Shown: positions 44,417-56,302, numbered from the stretch's first letter. The stretch is DNA of 64,000 nucleotides from Symsagittifera roscoffensis (GCF_963678635.1 NC_087070.1:37265109-37329108); one strand, 5' to 3'. The notes: a model not told the origin generated them from the sequence alone. Translations and numbers: made by a program.

Positions 44417-47400
44417 TCAGGCTCTGTCCATGGGCACAGCTGTCTGGTCGCCTGCCATCAGGTCAGCCCCCTTCACTCTGGCTTCTTGACAGATGGCGAA
44501 GGGGTAACAGAGGAGAATCACCAGCAGACTGATTATTATATTCTCCCCTATCGCCTGAAATTCATCATACTCACAAGTTCGATTCCCACTAGGACCTTTT
44601 TTTGCAATGCTTCATTTCTTCTTTTTCTAAATGCAACATCCAAACTCTACCTCTCCTGACTTGAATATATTTTATTTGAGTGTGAAAATCAAGTAAGTGG
44701 GAAATGAGTTTTCGTCAATGTACATTTTCTTAAACGACCATCACAACTGTATTTTGCCAAAAAAACCAAACACGGGCTGGTCTGATTTTTACTTGCATTA
44801 AAAGGACGTTTTTTTATTCAAAAAATGAAAAATACAGTGCATGCAAACAATCGGGAAAACGTGGAAAAAATGCTGCCATACGCAATTCTTGGAAAAATCT
44901 GATCTACAAAAACATTTTTTTTTGGTGCGCGCACCCTCTTAAAATCATTCGAAGGGTTGAAAAAATGGTTGATTGATCGGACACGGATACCGTGATATAT
45001 ACTTAAGACAAATTTTTGTTGGGCAGAAGAATCGAATTCTAGTTGATGAACAGGCGATTGAAATCACCTACACATTTTTTCTTCGAACTTTGCAGGTCTT
45101 GAAAGTAATGTATTTGCTATTGTGAAATTATGTGATACAAGGAATTAATTACATCACTGCGGATACATGTGGCATCTACCACATCCAAGATAGGCACGAA
45201 GAAGCAGAGGGTATGAAGCAGACAGCTTTTGCCAAGGGTCTCCGCTATCTTTCCTGTAATAACAAAGCGAGAGTTTAAGCAGTGAGTTCATTCTCAAGTG
45301 CAACACGCGGCACCAATATGATACATTTTTTTACTTAAACGAGTTGCCGGTGAGAAAATAACTGAGCCCAGATTTCGAAACAAAAAAAATTCCAATTTAA
45401 AAAAAAAATTCAAATGAGTTTCTGTATGGCGCTCTGAATGTTACAAATTGCACTTTAGCGTTGTTGGTTTTTTTTTCAAATTGTTTTTTTTTCATTTTAC
45501 ACCACTAGACTTATAAGCTTATTTGCGATAATTGAGTTGTTAATAGGAGTAAAATCTATCACTTCGTTGTGAATATGACATGTGTCTGATAAGATATGCA
45601 AAAAATGCTCGCCTCGACTCAATTCGGAGTGATTTAATTTTCCGCTTACGCTTTAATAGGACGAAAAGAATCATTAGCTATCATTATCCAAAATGAACTA
45701 TTGTAGAAAAGTTCCTTTTAAATTCAAGCCGCTATAGTTTTGAGGTTTAGAAATCAGTATTTTTCAAATGGTATAATAAAACTTCACTTGATATGACCAG
45801 TCAATTTTTTTGAAAGGGGAACATAAACATTAGGCAACATCCGAGAATATTTTGATTTTTTAAAACAGGAAAGTTGTTTTTTTTTGCGGAAAAACTTACA
45901 TTTTCAGTTTTTCAAATTAAGTTTTTTTTTAATCCAGTTTGTTTTGTCGCTTTTCTCGCAAAATGATGAGACAACCGCAACGTGTACATGTCCCAACAAA
46001 GACTTCAATATTAAGAAACTCTAGCTGAGGATTCAAGTTTTGAAATTTTTCAAACCCAAAAAGATTTATCGCGGTTTTGCTATTGCGTCTAAAATTATCA
46101 CTGCTGATTGGGATTTAAAAAGATATATATCTCTAGAAATAAGGCCACGTTTTGCGTTCTACTTCATTTCACTTGCAAAAAAGCACCTAAACTTTACCAT
46201 CTCATAACGAGACCAGTAAGTTAAACAAGACCGCTCGTATCAGGGCAAAGCCCTGAATGTTCCGACTGCCTGTTAAGGTCTATGGAGCAGCAAGAACATG
46301 AAAAATTGAATGTAATAAAATAAAATTAAAATCATTTGTGAAAACATCCCTCCACACGCCATATTAAGTACAAAGGGATAAATTTTGCTTCTATTAACAA
46401 ATCAATTATGACTTATAAGCTTCCTTGAATCAATTTGGAACGATTTCTAATACGGATTAAATCCCCGCTTACGCGTTAATAGCGCGAAATATATCGCGCG
46501 TCAATTGTCCCAAATTGGCCAAAATGGCAATCTTTAAACCCCCCTATCTTTACAAAAAATGATCACAGGTGAAATATTTTTTCAATTTTAAGCTCAGGAC
46601 AACAATACCTTCTGAATGATGTAAAAAAAATTCCGTCAAAAATGGCTAGTTAAAAAGTGAAGAAAAAAAACCCAACCCGAGCCTAAATATTCTGTTACTA
46701 TCGTATCGAAAGTCGGAACAACAAGTGTTACTGGAACTTTATCGAGTAACGATTAATATCGTGAAGTACAGTTGGGTTTCACAACAGTTGATACTGTGAG
46801 CATTAGACAATCCACGTCATATCACTGTTTAAGAGTAATTCAGGCTCCTGTCTAAAGTAAACACAATCTTAATCTATCAATGCTTTAGTAATTGAAACCT
46901 GCTCTATTTCGCCGCTCTGTGAAGCAAAAATCTAAAAGATTTGGAAATTTGCAAGATAAGCACTTCATTTTGGCAATGTTTGACTGCCTGCAAAAAAAAG
47001 TTGGCAACAATCGGCCTTAAAAATACATAGTTTCAAAAAGAACGTCTGAAAATTTCGTATAATTGTGCTTATGTGAAACATATACACAAAAGCATCATGA
47101 TTTTTCAAGATTTAAACCTAGACTAAATTTAACTAAAAGTATCTATTTCAACCCTCAGACGCTGCTGCTGAAGCTTATTCAAACTTAGTTGAATTTTAAT
47201 AAATTACATTAACTTAAATGAAATTAAAATAATACAGAAGTCTGTAAATCTCACCTACGATTTATCTTAGTCATCTGAATGATCTGAGGTTATTATTAAT
47301 AATACCTTAAATGTATAAAAGTTACAATTAGGATTTACCAATTAGGTTTTACCCTATTTTTGTCCTTCTTTTTTCAAATGATTTGAAAAATGACACGGAA

Positions 47401-48316
47401 TCAAAAAGACACTCTCTCCTTAAGTTGAGACTACAGTAATTTAAAACATTGAGCTAATAAGCTTAATATTTCAATCTTTTCCCATACTATTAGTATCTTG
47501 AATGGTTACCTTGCCATTAAAGTTTGTCAATTTTCTGACATATCAGTTTCTTTATTTCAATTGTTTTAATCAGTATCGTAAAAATGATACCAATGGTCTT
47601 CAACCACCATTTCTACAAACATTTTTTTTTGCGCTGAGAGACGTCTGAAAACAGAAGTTTTTTTGTCTAATGGCGATCCCCCAGACAGATTTTTTTTCAA
47701 GGTAATCAATCAAAAAAAAATTAAAAACGAAAGTGCACCAATACTCGGAGCAAGTTATTATGATTATTGTTTTAGCGCAACACAGTTTAGGTTTCACCTC
47801 TATTTCATAATTATTTTTGTACGTTTTACTTGCATAGCAAATTTTAAATGTTGTAGCCCAATCAAGAAATGCTATCTACTCATGCTATGTTATCTATTTC
47901 TTTGAAGTTGTTTTTGAGAGGGCAAAAATGTAGGAATCTTTGCTCATTTTGTGTTTTCTTGATTCACCACTTTTACTGAATTTTATATCGCAAGTGGTGC
48001 GCAACTCCACTTTGTCTCTGTGTCCCATACTTTGATTTTCTATTCATTTTTTTCTGTTTGCATTTTGACAAAATATCGGCGTTTTTATGTAAGATTGATT
48101 CTATTTTAATTTCGAGAATGTTTCAGATAATCAAAAATAGGTCAAAAATGAACTCAACAGAAGCATAAAATATTCCATACATTTTTCAATTTCGAAAGAT
48201 GGTTTTCACAATGACTCACCCTGTACATAGCATGGGACGAGGAAGACGCAGAGGCACACTTTGAAGTCAGTGAAACATCCGAACAGATCATTTTTGTCGA
48301 AACCAATCAAACCCAT
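44417..48316 (-). CDS. PLAC8-family cysteine-rich protein, copy B
   Basis: Coding exons on the - strand are 48316-48220, 45253-45153 and 44554-44417 with GT-AG junctions and phases 1 and 0, giving 111 aa. The exon lengths 101 and 138 are identical to copy A; exon 1 is 6 bases longer. Motifs are LFGCFTDFKVCLCVFLVPCY, GKIAETLGKSCLLHTLCFFVP and FAICQEARVKGADLM. Differences from copy A are concentrated in the hydrophobic part of exon 3 (ENIIISLLVILLCYP) and at third codon positions. An 85-base 5'UTR intron (48318-48402) is kept. The protein is expected to be membrane-associated. The assignment to the family is firm; the specific role is not known. Confidence 0.85.
45516..45810. mobile_element. 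Helentron-like fragments
   Basis: 45516-45590 matches the middle of the + orientation element (AGCTTATTTGCGATAATTGA, then TATGACATGTG). 45630-45810 matches the - orientation (TTTCCGCTTACGCTTTAATAG and a diverged rest). It is a rearranged pair of pieces in PLAC8-B intron 1. Confidence 0.45.
46224..46723 (-). mobile_element. Helentron-like element, copy 6, in PLAC8-B intron 1
   Basis: 3' end CAAGACCGCTCGTATCAGGG with the hairpin CAGGGCAAAGCCCTG at the left. 5' end TCGTATCGAAAGTCGGAACAA at the right. The insertion has no counterpart at the matching place in PLAC8-A, so it postdates the duplication. Confidence 0.7.
47988..48025 (+). repeat. Hairpin repeat copy upstream of PLAC8-B exon 1 donor
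   Basis: TATCGCAAGTGGTGCGCAAC then CTTTGTCTCTGTGT is a decayed copy of the GCGAAG...CTTCGC repeat, in the same position as the 28474 copy. Confidence 0.45.
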
Positions 48317-48402
48317 ACTGAGAAACGAACTTGAGAATTTTCTCTTGAAAAACTGTTTCAGATTCGAATTTAAAAGAAAATAAGAAAACGTAGACAACTT
48401 AC

Positions 48403-48545
48403 TGAACGTTGACTGTGGCGCGATATAGAAATCAAACAGTCCAAAGTTTGCGAGAGAGTTTTGTCTTATCTATGTCGACTGACCTACTAACCTACATTAC
48501 CAATACTACCATGTTAGCTGATTTATTACCTTGTAATAGCTTTAC
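48403..48545 (-). promoter_or_regulatory. Conserved non-coding first exon and promoter-proximal block, PLAC8-B
   Basis: The - strand CGTTCA|GTAAGT donor and the + strand blocks TTGTCTTATCTA, CCTACTAACCTACATT and CCAATACTACCATGTTAG match PLAC8-A. Confidence 0.45.
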
Positions 48546-49194
48546 CTTTTCTTACTCTTGTGTGATAGGATTGTTTGATGGCGAATTCACCTGATGCAAA
48601 GAGTTTGCCAATATAACTCCACAAAAAGCTCAAGCTTTACCATTTAGAGTTTAGTTGGGAACCAGAAGTCAACTAAATTTACCTCATTTAACCAATCAAT
48701 TTTCAAAGCAATTCGTGATATAACACAGCAACGAGAACTAAGTTTTTCGATAAAAGCACAACTCAAATTATTACTAACTCCAAAGAACGTTTACCTCGAT
48801 AAAAGCTAAAACTAAAACCAATAGTGTTAAGAAGGAAACTGTGGGCAAATATAAGAAGGTCAATATATTTTGTCGACAAAAACGGTTCTTTTGGGTTGTT
48901 AAGAACAAACATAATATTATACGTCTTCTCGATCAAAGTTTTTCAGAAAATTCCTGCTGAGTGCTCAGGTTGAATTGGACATTTTATTCCACTCCTTATA
49001 AGTAGGACCAATTGAACGGTTTTATGTCAGTCGGGGCAGAGCAGTTTTTAATTTGAACTACATATTTTTGACATTTTTTGTCTGTTTGTAATAGAGATAT
49101 ACTCAGTGCTCTCCATTTTGATTTTTTTTTCAATTACAAAAACAACTTTTATTCAAAGTAGAAGTAATTAATATTGTTATTTAACTCACCTGCG

Positions 49195-49365
49195 GATTTG
49201 AGGGGGAAGGTGCTGGGGTTGCGGACGCAGAAAATTTGGTCAAAATGGGGTCTTTATAGTGATTTGGGAGAACTAAGAAAATTAATTTGGTCGACCTAAA
49301 AGTTGATCGACAAAGTTTTTGGAATCCCCCTTGAGAAAATCCTAGATACGCCCTTGATTCGACTG
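49195..49365 (-). mobile_element. hAT-type MITE fragment, reverse orientation
   Basis: The left has TGCGGATTTGAGGGGG and the right ATCCTAGATACGCCCTTG, inverse forms of the family ends. The interior has TTTGGTCGACC and GGGTCTTTATAGTG. Flanks ATTTAACT and ATTCGACT may be an eroded 8-bp target duplication. Confidence 0.5.
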
Positions 49366-49489
49366 CATAGTTTTATAGTCACTAATTTTTTCCCTCCCAC
49401 GCACCATTATTCTGACTATGTCTCGCTATTTAATCACATTGGTATACCAGTAACTCAACTACAACGCTACCCGCACTGCCAAAAATGGT

Positions 49490-49680
49490 TTCGGATCGAT
49501 TTTTTTTTAAATCGATTTAAATCGATTTTCTTGAAAGTTTTGTATCGATTCAAGTATCTAAAAATCTATTTTAATTGATTTGGATGGATTTTCAGACTGG
49601 ATGGATTTTCTTGAAAGTTTTGTATCGATTCAAGTATCTAAAAATCTATTTTAATTGATTTGGATGGAATTTATTTTTCT
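49490..49680 (+). repeat. 80-bp tandem duplication in an AATCGATTT tract
   Basis: 49521-49600 and 49601-49680 are nearly identical (GATTTTCTTGAAAGTTTTGT, then ATCGATTCAAGTATCTAAAA). A recent local duplication, given how few differences there are. Confidence 0.8.
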
Positions 49681-50094
49681 AACACGGCGAAAATATTTGA
49701 GCTTGAAAATATGCTCATTGTAACATGAGCTTGACAATATGCTCAAAAAAAATTGTCCTTGTAAACCAATTTATGGGCAAAAACCTGTGTAACAAATCAA
49801 GAAATTGGTCAAATTGAATCAAGTTTTGGTCTCAAGAATAGGCAACTAAATCTTAAAAAATCATGAATGTAAGCGAATCAAGAAAAACTAATAAAAAAAC
49901 GACTCAATTAAAAAGTCACTTATGAAACGACGCAGATGAAAAGGGTCAAAATAGATAAAATTTTTGAACTCAAACTAGGTAAGGAAATTATAGAATATTA
50001 TTGACATTTGTAAATTATTGGTCTTTTTTATTATGCTACTATACGCTATGGATGTATGGGCAAAAAAATGCAATGCAAATTCGAAGCTGATGAA

Positions 50095-50335
50095 ATTCGA
50101 ATGAAAAAATTTGATATAAATCGATTTTAATCCGTTTTAATCCACCTAAAAAAATTAAAACTGGAAAAAATGAATTTAAGTCGATTGTAAATTGATTTGG
50201 ATCGATTTTTTAGCAGGGATTCAAGATCGATTTAAATCAATTTTAAATTGATTCAAATCAACTTTTATCTTTTGTATTTATTTTTTGTACTTTTTTCATA
50301 CTAAAATTGATCCTATTCCATTTTTGTCAACGCGG
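50095..50335 (+). repeat. AATCGATTTAAATC-rich tract
   Basis: Same palindromic composition as at 39940 and 41455, here about 430 bases after the 80-bp duplication. Confidence 0.5.
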
Positions 50336-50720
50336 CTAGTTTTATTATCCGTACAAAACTAATGAAACTTAAAAACTGAAACGCTTTTATTTTCTATTTG
50401 AGTTGAGTTTGGCCCAAAATAATAAAACCAAAACTTGCTCAAAATTTTAGCACACTTAATTTTAATGAATTTAGATTGATTACTTCTCTCGAAATTGATT
50501 ACAAGGATTGACTTAAGAATTGTGAATAACTAAGAAAGTCTAAATGCGGTTGGAATTGCTTGATTAATTTTAAATGTAGCTAATGCGCGAATTTTGCACA
50601 ATTTGAGTGATATTTGCATTACAGAGTTTGTCGCTTGTCAGAAATGTTTTCAACAAAGATTATTCAAGACCAGTTAGGGAACACTTGAAAATTTGGGGAC
50701 TCTGCCCTTATACATGAGCA

Positions 50721-51335
50721 GTGTTCGATAATAAGAAGGCAATTGATTACCAATTTGAATGGTTTTCATCTAAAACGGCACTACTAGAACCAATAAATTT
50801 GTTTTTACCCATGGGCTCAAGTTGTTTGTGCTTCGCCGAAGATTATTATGAGTATCTAGGACAGGCATTTAATAATCTAGAAAATGAAAAAAAAACTGAA
50901 AAAAGCTTGAGCAATGGCAAGTTTTGAGCCCGATTTTACCCCAAAATTGCTCACAGTTTGTTAGATGAGGTACAAAATTTTCAGTTAAATTTGAATTTCG
51001 ATCAGATCACGAAATTGATCTGAAAAAACTAGCCATGTTGATAAAAAAAATTGTTTTTAAAACTTGGAACAGAAAAAGTTTTCCGTTTTTCTGAAGATTT
51101 GATTGTAAAATTTTTGAAAAATTTATGGATAAGTACAAATACAAATACCGTTTATTGTTTAAGAAGTGATGCTAATTTTAGGTATCCAAGTTATGGGTGG
51201 ACAAAACAAAAAATGCAAAACCTTCCATCTATGCTATGGCTTTTTAGACGACATGATGTTCGGCAAATAAGACAACAGGATATTAAAACGACCAACATTT
51301 TCATGGGCCTTCAGGACGACAATTCTCCATATTAA
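50721..51335 (+). pseudogene. Coding-like remnant of unknown origin
   Basis: Two consecutive open frames (50721-50927 and 51051-51335) have a protein-like residue mix, for example ALLEPINLFLPMGSS and WTKQKMQNLPSMLWLF, but are separated by stops. No family is recognised. It may be an old transposase or gene fossil, or chance. Confidence 0.25.
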
Positions 51336-51399
51336 ATTTCTGAGCAAAAAAAAAAAATTAAAATCGAACAATTCTGTTATATGTTTCAACGATCATTTT

Positions 51400-51700
51400 T
51401 CGTCTTAATGTCTTGTCGTCCTAATTTCCTTGTTTCTGATTTCACGCCCTGAGAGGGTAGACTGTGAAATAAAATTATGACTCGGATGCCTATATAAAGC
51501 TCCCGCTGAAACTAAGAAATAAGCTGTGTTCCAATATTCAACACAATAAAAACAGACTAGTTAAGCCCAAACTAATGACTTGATTGAAAAAAAAAATTTG
51601 AATACCAATAGGCTAATACAAATACTGAACATTGAATTAGAAAAATACTTAATATGACATGAAAGTTTTTGATTTTTTCTTCACTTCCTATGCCCCATAA
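51400..51700. repeat. Repeat shared with 56720-57400 (without the MITE)
   Basis: Blocks AGACTGTGAAA, GCTGAAA, AACAGA...AGTTAAG and TATGACATGAAA occur in the same order in both places. This copy lacks the hAT MITE that interrupts the other, so it shows an uninterrupted version. Confidence 0.55.
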
Positions 51701-52055
51701 TTTTTTAAGTACTCAAAGATTTTTTCTGAATCTGGTTAAGCCCTAAAAAAATTTCTTGTCCCTTTCGATTTTGAGGGATTTAATTTGCCGTTTTATTAAC
51801 ACCAAATATTTTGTTGAGAAAATTTAAGCGTTCAAACTTTACATAAAAATATTAAACATAAGCTTGTCGCACTAATTTCCATGAGTTCTTTTTTGATAGC
51901 GTTCCGAAATTTTTAATTTATCCACCTTTTCATAACGCATATGATCACGGTCATTTTACATGAAATCGACAGGATGCAATTCTAGGAAGCCTTTTTGATT
52001 ACTTCTTTAATAATTTTTAATTAAATAGGAGGGAGACGCTTGATCATGTATAATT

Positions 52056-52072
52056 CCCCCCCCCCCCCCCCC
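52056..52072 (+). repeat. Poly-C run of 17
   Basis: Uninterrupted homopolymer, similar to the poly-C/G runs inside the hAT MITE family but without recognisable MITE ends here. Confidence 0.8.
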
Positions 52073-52129
52073 AAATTGTTGCTTTTATCACTCAACTTTT
52101 TTGGGAACTTGTAAATTGCTAATTAGTCT

Positions 52130-52545
52130 TCCAACCAGACGAATGTCACTCTAGCAGTAGGAGGCAATCCATGTGCCAGATCTTCAGCATGTGACATATC
52201 GTGGTACGCACTCAATGAGCTCTCCCTGACATTAGTGTATTCCAAATCTGAGAAAAAAACTAGCAAATCACCACGCAATTTGTTTGATTTTTCGTAAAAA
52301 ATCAAGCGAATAATTTCTCAGATCAAATGTAGGGTTTTTGATTAGGATGGATTCCTTGCTAGTATACCGTTCCTGTACCCTCGACGGCTCGTTCAAATTA
52401 TAACAAATAGTTTGCAAGTCGCTCATTTTTCTGCAAGTTCCCTTTGACCAGATGCCAAGTTGTTTGCCATCAGCAGCAAGTCCACACTCACATTCTCATC
52501 TTTAACCTGATTGATGATATCTTTCATCTGCTGTGGAATATCCAT
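52130..52545 (-). CDS. Possible small two-exon gene or gene fragment
   Basis: On the - strand, an ATG at 52545 opens a helical-looking segment (MDIPQQMKDIINQVKDEN, then LLLMANNLASGQRELAEK) that stops after 40 codons. A good donor-like GTGAGT lies inside it. A second exon-like piece (52247-52130) follows an excellent TTTTTTTCTCAG acceptor and reads DLEYTNVRESSLSAYHDMSH to a stop. I could not find a phase-consistent donor joining the two. It may be a gene with an exon missed between them, or a pseudogene. The family is unknown. Confidence 0.3.
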
Positions 52546-52984
52546 GATGTGAAAAAAAAACCTTTTAAATACTATAAGTAACAGTAATTGAACCAATAAA
52601 AAAGTCGTTCAGTTAATTCAGAAAACAACTCAAGTTTAAATTCGGCCGCTGAAAATTTTCAGACAGAAACTCTGCTTTTGAAGATCAAAAAAGCAACTGT
52701 TTGTAGCTATGTTTCATTTAGATGTTATATCATAGATATACTCGAAATAACGGGTCGTTGAAAGCTTATCATTACGTTTTGCTACGACCAATTTCTTCTA
52801 AAATACTCATTAGTTTTTTTTTGTCAGAGAAAAGTTATATCTTTGAAAAAATCCAAATTCTCAAAAGTTTTCACTTCTCATTTATTTATAGAAACAACCA
52901 AGGTTTTGCTGAAAATCTAATTATTAAAATTTGCATTTCTACCCGCATCATCATTATATATTCAAGGAATATAAAACACATTTC

Positions 52985-53230
52985 TCCAGCTTTAGCTGGG
53001 CCCTAAGTGTCTTCATTCTGGTTCACCTTTTTTTCAACATATTTCAATTTCTTGTTTTGACTTGTTTTTTATGATTGCGTTGTATCACAGGTGGTGCAAA
53101 GCTTTGCTTCGCCTCTGAGTTTAAATTAAATAGAGTTTGATATCTGAGACGTTGAATACTTTTTGACAGGGAAATCAACTGAATCATGCAATCGGGTACT
53201 AGATTTTTTCCGTAGGCAACTTTGTTCACA
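52985..53230 (+). repeat. Hairpin repeat, copy with GCAAAGCTTTGCTTCGC
   Basis: Shares CTAGCTGGGCCCTAAG-like and ATCACAGGTGGTGCAAAGC blocks with the 26640-26900 copy, in the same order, and ends in TACTAGATTTTTTCCG. Confidence 0.5.
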
Positions 53231-54700
53231 GGATGACTAAAATTTGGTCATCTGTATGTTAGTTTCTACTCATGTTGCGCGTCGAATAGCTGTAGTTCTA
53301 TAACTGGTTTCTGAAGAAGTTTTTTGGTTTGCAGCTGAAAAACTTTTAAGATATAAATTGATTTTTTGTCAGCATTATTGATTTTTTCCCAATTTTTGTC
53401 GGCTTTCTTGTCGGGTGTTAATTTTTGTTTATTTTTTGAAAACTCTTTTTCAATTTTTTAGGGTAAAAATAGTTTATAGCTTTCTCGTTTTTTTACCTGT
53501 TAAGTTTGCTGTCAAAAAAACAGTTTTTTTGGATTTTTTAGTTAGACATTTTTCTATTTAACTTTTCGTTATTTTTGGATGCTTGGTTTCTGATTTTTTT
53601 CTTTTAATGTTTTCTTATCGTGATTAATTAATTGTTTTGTAGGATTGAGCAACTTCACTTGAAGTTGTTTCAAGTTGATGGCTAGCGTTTTGTTTTAATA
53701 TATGAAAAAAGTTCAAAAAATTTTGATAGGTTTCCAGAATTGATATTTGCAAAACGTTTTCAATTGTTTTGTATGAAAACGAATGTGGCTGCAAGTCGGC
53801 AAGGGATCCAATAATGTCGAGTAAGGCTGAGATGCTTCAAGAAAGGAAAAGTTTTTTGCTTTTTCATTTCCCTTACCGGCGTCTTTTTTAAGGTAGTTTT
53901 TTTTCTTGTCATCCAGCTAGTTCTCTTATCATTGCATATAAATTTTAAATATGTCAAGTCTGATGATGCAAATGGGTTAGTTTTTGATCATTTGTTGATG
54001 CTCTCAATCCCTGATGCCTCTGATGCAGTCATTTGTTGATGCCTGCATGATTAATTTGATGCCTCAACCCGTCCTACCATACATTTTCACTCTACTAGAT
54101 GAGTCAACATTAGCTAAAAGTATCTTATTTCTTTTTTTTCTAGTAAAAACTAAGAAAAGCAAGCTCATATCAAACCACACGAAGAGTGCAAGTTGATGAA
54201 ATCTTTTTCTGCTTGCTCTAGCGAAGATATAGAATAATGTATCAGGGCGCACTTTTTTCCGCGCAGTATTCAGAATACACAAATAACTCTCAGATGGGGT
54301 CAAATAATAAATCAGACTCAAATTTTTTCAGTTTTGATTCATAAAATTTTGCTATAAAATTTTCTGAACTTCTCCAATTTTTCAAAAGACCAAATTACAG
54401 GTGAGCAAAAATCAAGCAAAATAGGGATTAACTGTGTGAATGAATAAAATTTGATTGACAATAATTTTGGTGAGTCATAGGGTTAAAACCTAATTTAGTC
54501 ATTTAGCGAAAAAAAAAATCACTCTACTGCAAAACAATTAGAAACTTCAGATCGTGTTTTAAAAATATTCATTTTTTCAATTAAAATTTGGGTAGGATCA
54601 TCATAGAACTGTTTTGCCTTTCTTCCTGAAAGAAGTGTTTGAATTCCTGAAGACAACGAATGTTGTCTATCTTTAGTTCTCAAGTACAAACCACAACAAT
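53231..54700. other. No gene seen
   Basis: T-rich in the first half, with TTTTTGTCGGCTT-type debris related to the SINE bodies and a GGGCGCACTTTTTTCCGCG block near 54245 related to the hairpin-repeat family. No exon-like sequence. Confidence 0.4.
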
Positions 54701-54705
54701 AACAA

Positions 54706-55150
54706 AAGTGCTCGTATCAGGGCAAATCCCTAAATGTTCCGACTGCTGTTTGTAGTCAATGTTATTTTGTCAAAAATTGATAAAACAATTGACAAAAAAT
54801 CCAAGAAACTTTGATGTTTTTCTTCACTTCATAAGCCTTTTAATATATTTAATACCAGTTGATAAATCTTAAGTTTGGTTAGGCATTAAAAAAGCAAATT
54901 GGTTGTTTCATTTCAACTTTGAAAGAATTAATTCGCCGCTGTAAATATTTTATTGACAAATTTAAACAAAACTTAACGTAAAAAAGTCAAAGGCAAAGTA
55001 TTTTTGAAATTCGAGCTCAAGCCAACAATTTCTTTCGAATGATATACAAAAAAACTGTCAAAAAAAGCTGGTTTAAGAGTTGAAATTGGTCTGGATAAAA
55101 AATCCACACCGATCAAAAATATTCCTTCACTTTTTTGAAAAGTGGAACCA
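54706..55150 (-). mobile_element. Helentron-like element, copy 7, strongly diverged
   Basis: The left end GTGCTCGTATCAGGGCAAAT and TTCCGACTGC, and the right part (TCTTTCGAATGATATAC, GGTCTGGATAAAAAATCCAC, then AAAAGTGGAACCACAA), match the family order. The middle is poorly conserved. This appears to be the oldest copy in the window. Confidence 0.5.
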
Positions 55151-55178
55151 CAAACCACTAATAAACTAAGATCACGTA

Positions 55179-56302
55179 CCCGGGCTGACCGCCACGGACC
55201 AAAAATGCTAATCATACAATTACATAAACTAAGTCTATGTAAAAATTCTTGTCATATAAGTTTCATAAATTTTGCAAAATTGGTGTCATCAAATTTTCAA
55301 AGAACTTTTTTCTTGTTTTGGTAACAAATTTGGTGTATCGTATTAAATAAAAAAGAAAAAAAAATTTGCCAAAAAAAGGCTAATCATTGGAAATTGTATG
55401 ACTAGCAACTTTTTGATGGCGACAACAAACATTTTTCGCCAAGTAATTTTGAAATTGCCCCAAAACTTTTTTGCTTTTTTTCAACCGAAAACTGAATGAT
55501 GTACTCAAACAAACGTTTTTCAAAAAAAAACTTGCATGCAAGATTTAATTATAATTATTTGTGAGTATAACGTAGTCCTGGATACACTAATATTACTTTT
55601 TTCTCCTTTTCGCTCAATAACTTTTTTCAAAAACGGTAAAAACTCCTCTGTCATTTGTATGGCATCTTCATGTATGCCTTGCTCAAGATCTGATAATTTA
55701 AAAACTCAAAATTTACAAATATTCATCGCTAAAATTTTTTGACAATAATTAAAAGTTTGATATTTTTTTAATATTATTTGTGAAAAAAAGAATTAAGGCA
55801 TTTCAGGCTATTTTCAATGCAATTTTAATGCGAGACGTACAAACCTTTGGTTATTCTACGTTTGAGTGACCAAGGTTTTTGTCACTTGTGTTTGAACACA
55901 ACCAAAATGTTTTTGAGATTTAAAATGTAAAAAATCAGTATTTTTGGTTTATGGAAAAATGCTATTCATACAATTTCCATAAATGAAAAATCACTGATCA
56001 TAGAACTTTCGTGCAATTTTCTGTTTTTATAGAAATGCATGAAAGTGTATGATTAGCATTTTTTCATATATGAAAATTTTCATTACGAGGCCAAATTGTG
56101 TATTTTGTGAATTGTAAGTGGATTCCGCAACAAGCACGCTCCCTTTGTTCTCTCACTTTCTTTGATCGTTCGGACAAAATTTGAACGTGTTTCAAGACTA
56201 CTTGTTTCTGGAATCCAGGAACATACAGACACAAACTTGTGCGCCTATCTAGTGCACAGTTTGGCCTCGTATGGTATGATTAGCTTTTTTGATCAACCCG
56301 AG
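55179..56302. mobile_element. TIR element (CCCGGGCTGACC ends), copy 2, hosting a nested MITE
   Basis: CCCGGGCTGACC...CCAAAAATGCTAATCATA at the left and TATGATTAGCTTTTTTGATC, then AACCCGAG at the right. TA flanks both ends (55177-55178 and 56303-56304), fitting a TA-target (Tc1/mariner-like) insertion. It aligns with 34279-35410 over most of its length and is interrupted near the right end by another MITE. Confidence 0.7.
56086..56269. mobile_element. TA-inserting MITE with CGAGGCCAAA ends, copy 2
   Basis: A 184-bp element with inverse ends CGAGGCCAAATTGTG and CACAGTTTGGCCTCG, flanked by TA on both sides. It sits inside the right end of the larger TIR element, so it inserted later. Confidence 0.8.

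Larger units (their letters stand above)
44040..48980. repeat. Segmental duplication, copy B (PLAC8-B locus)
   Basis: Aligns in order with 22150-29700, on the same strand. It is shorter, mainly because introns 1 and 2 hold fewer insertions; Helentron-like copy 6 is unique to it. Confidence 0.7.
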
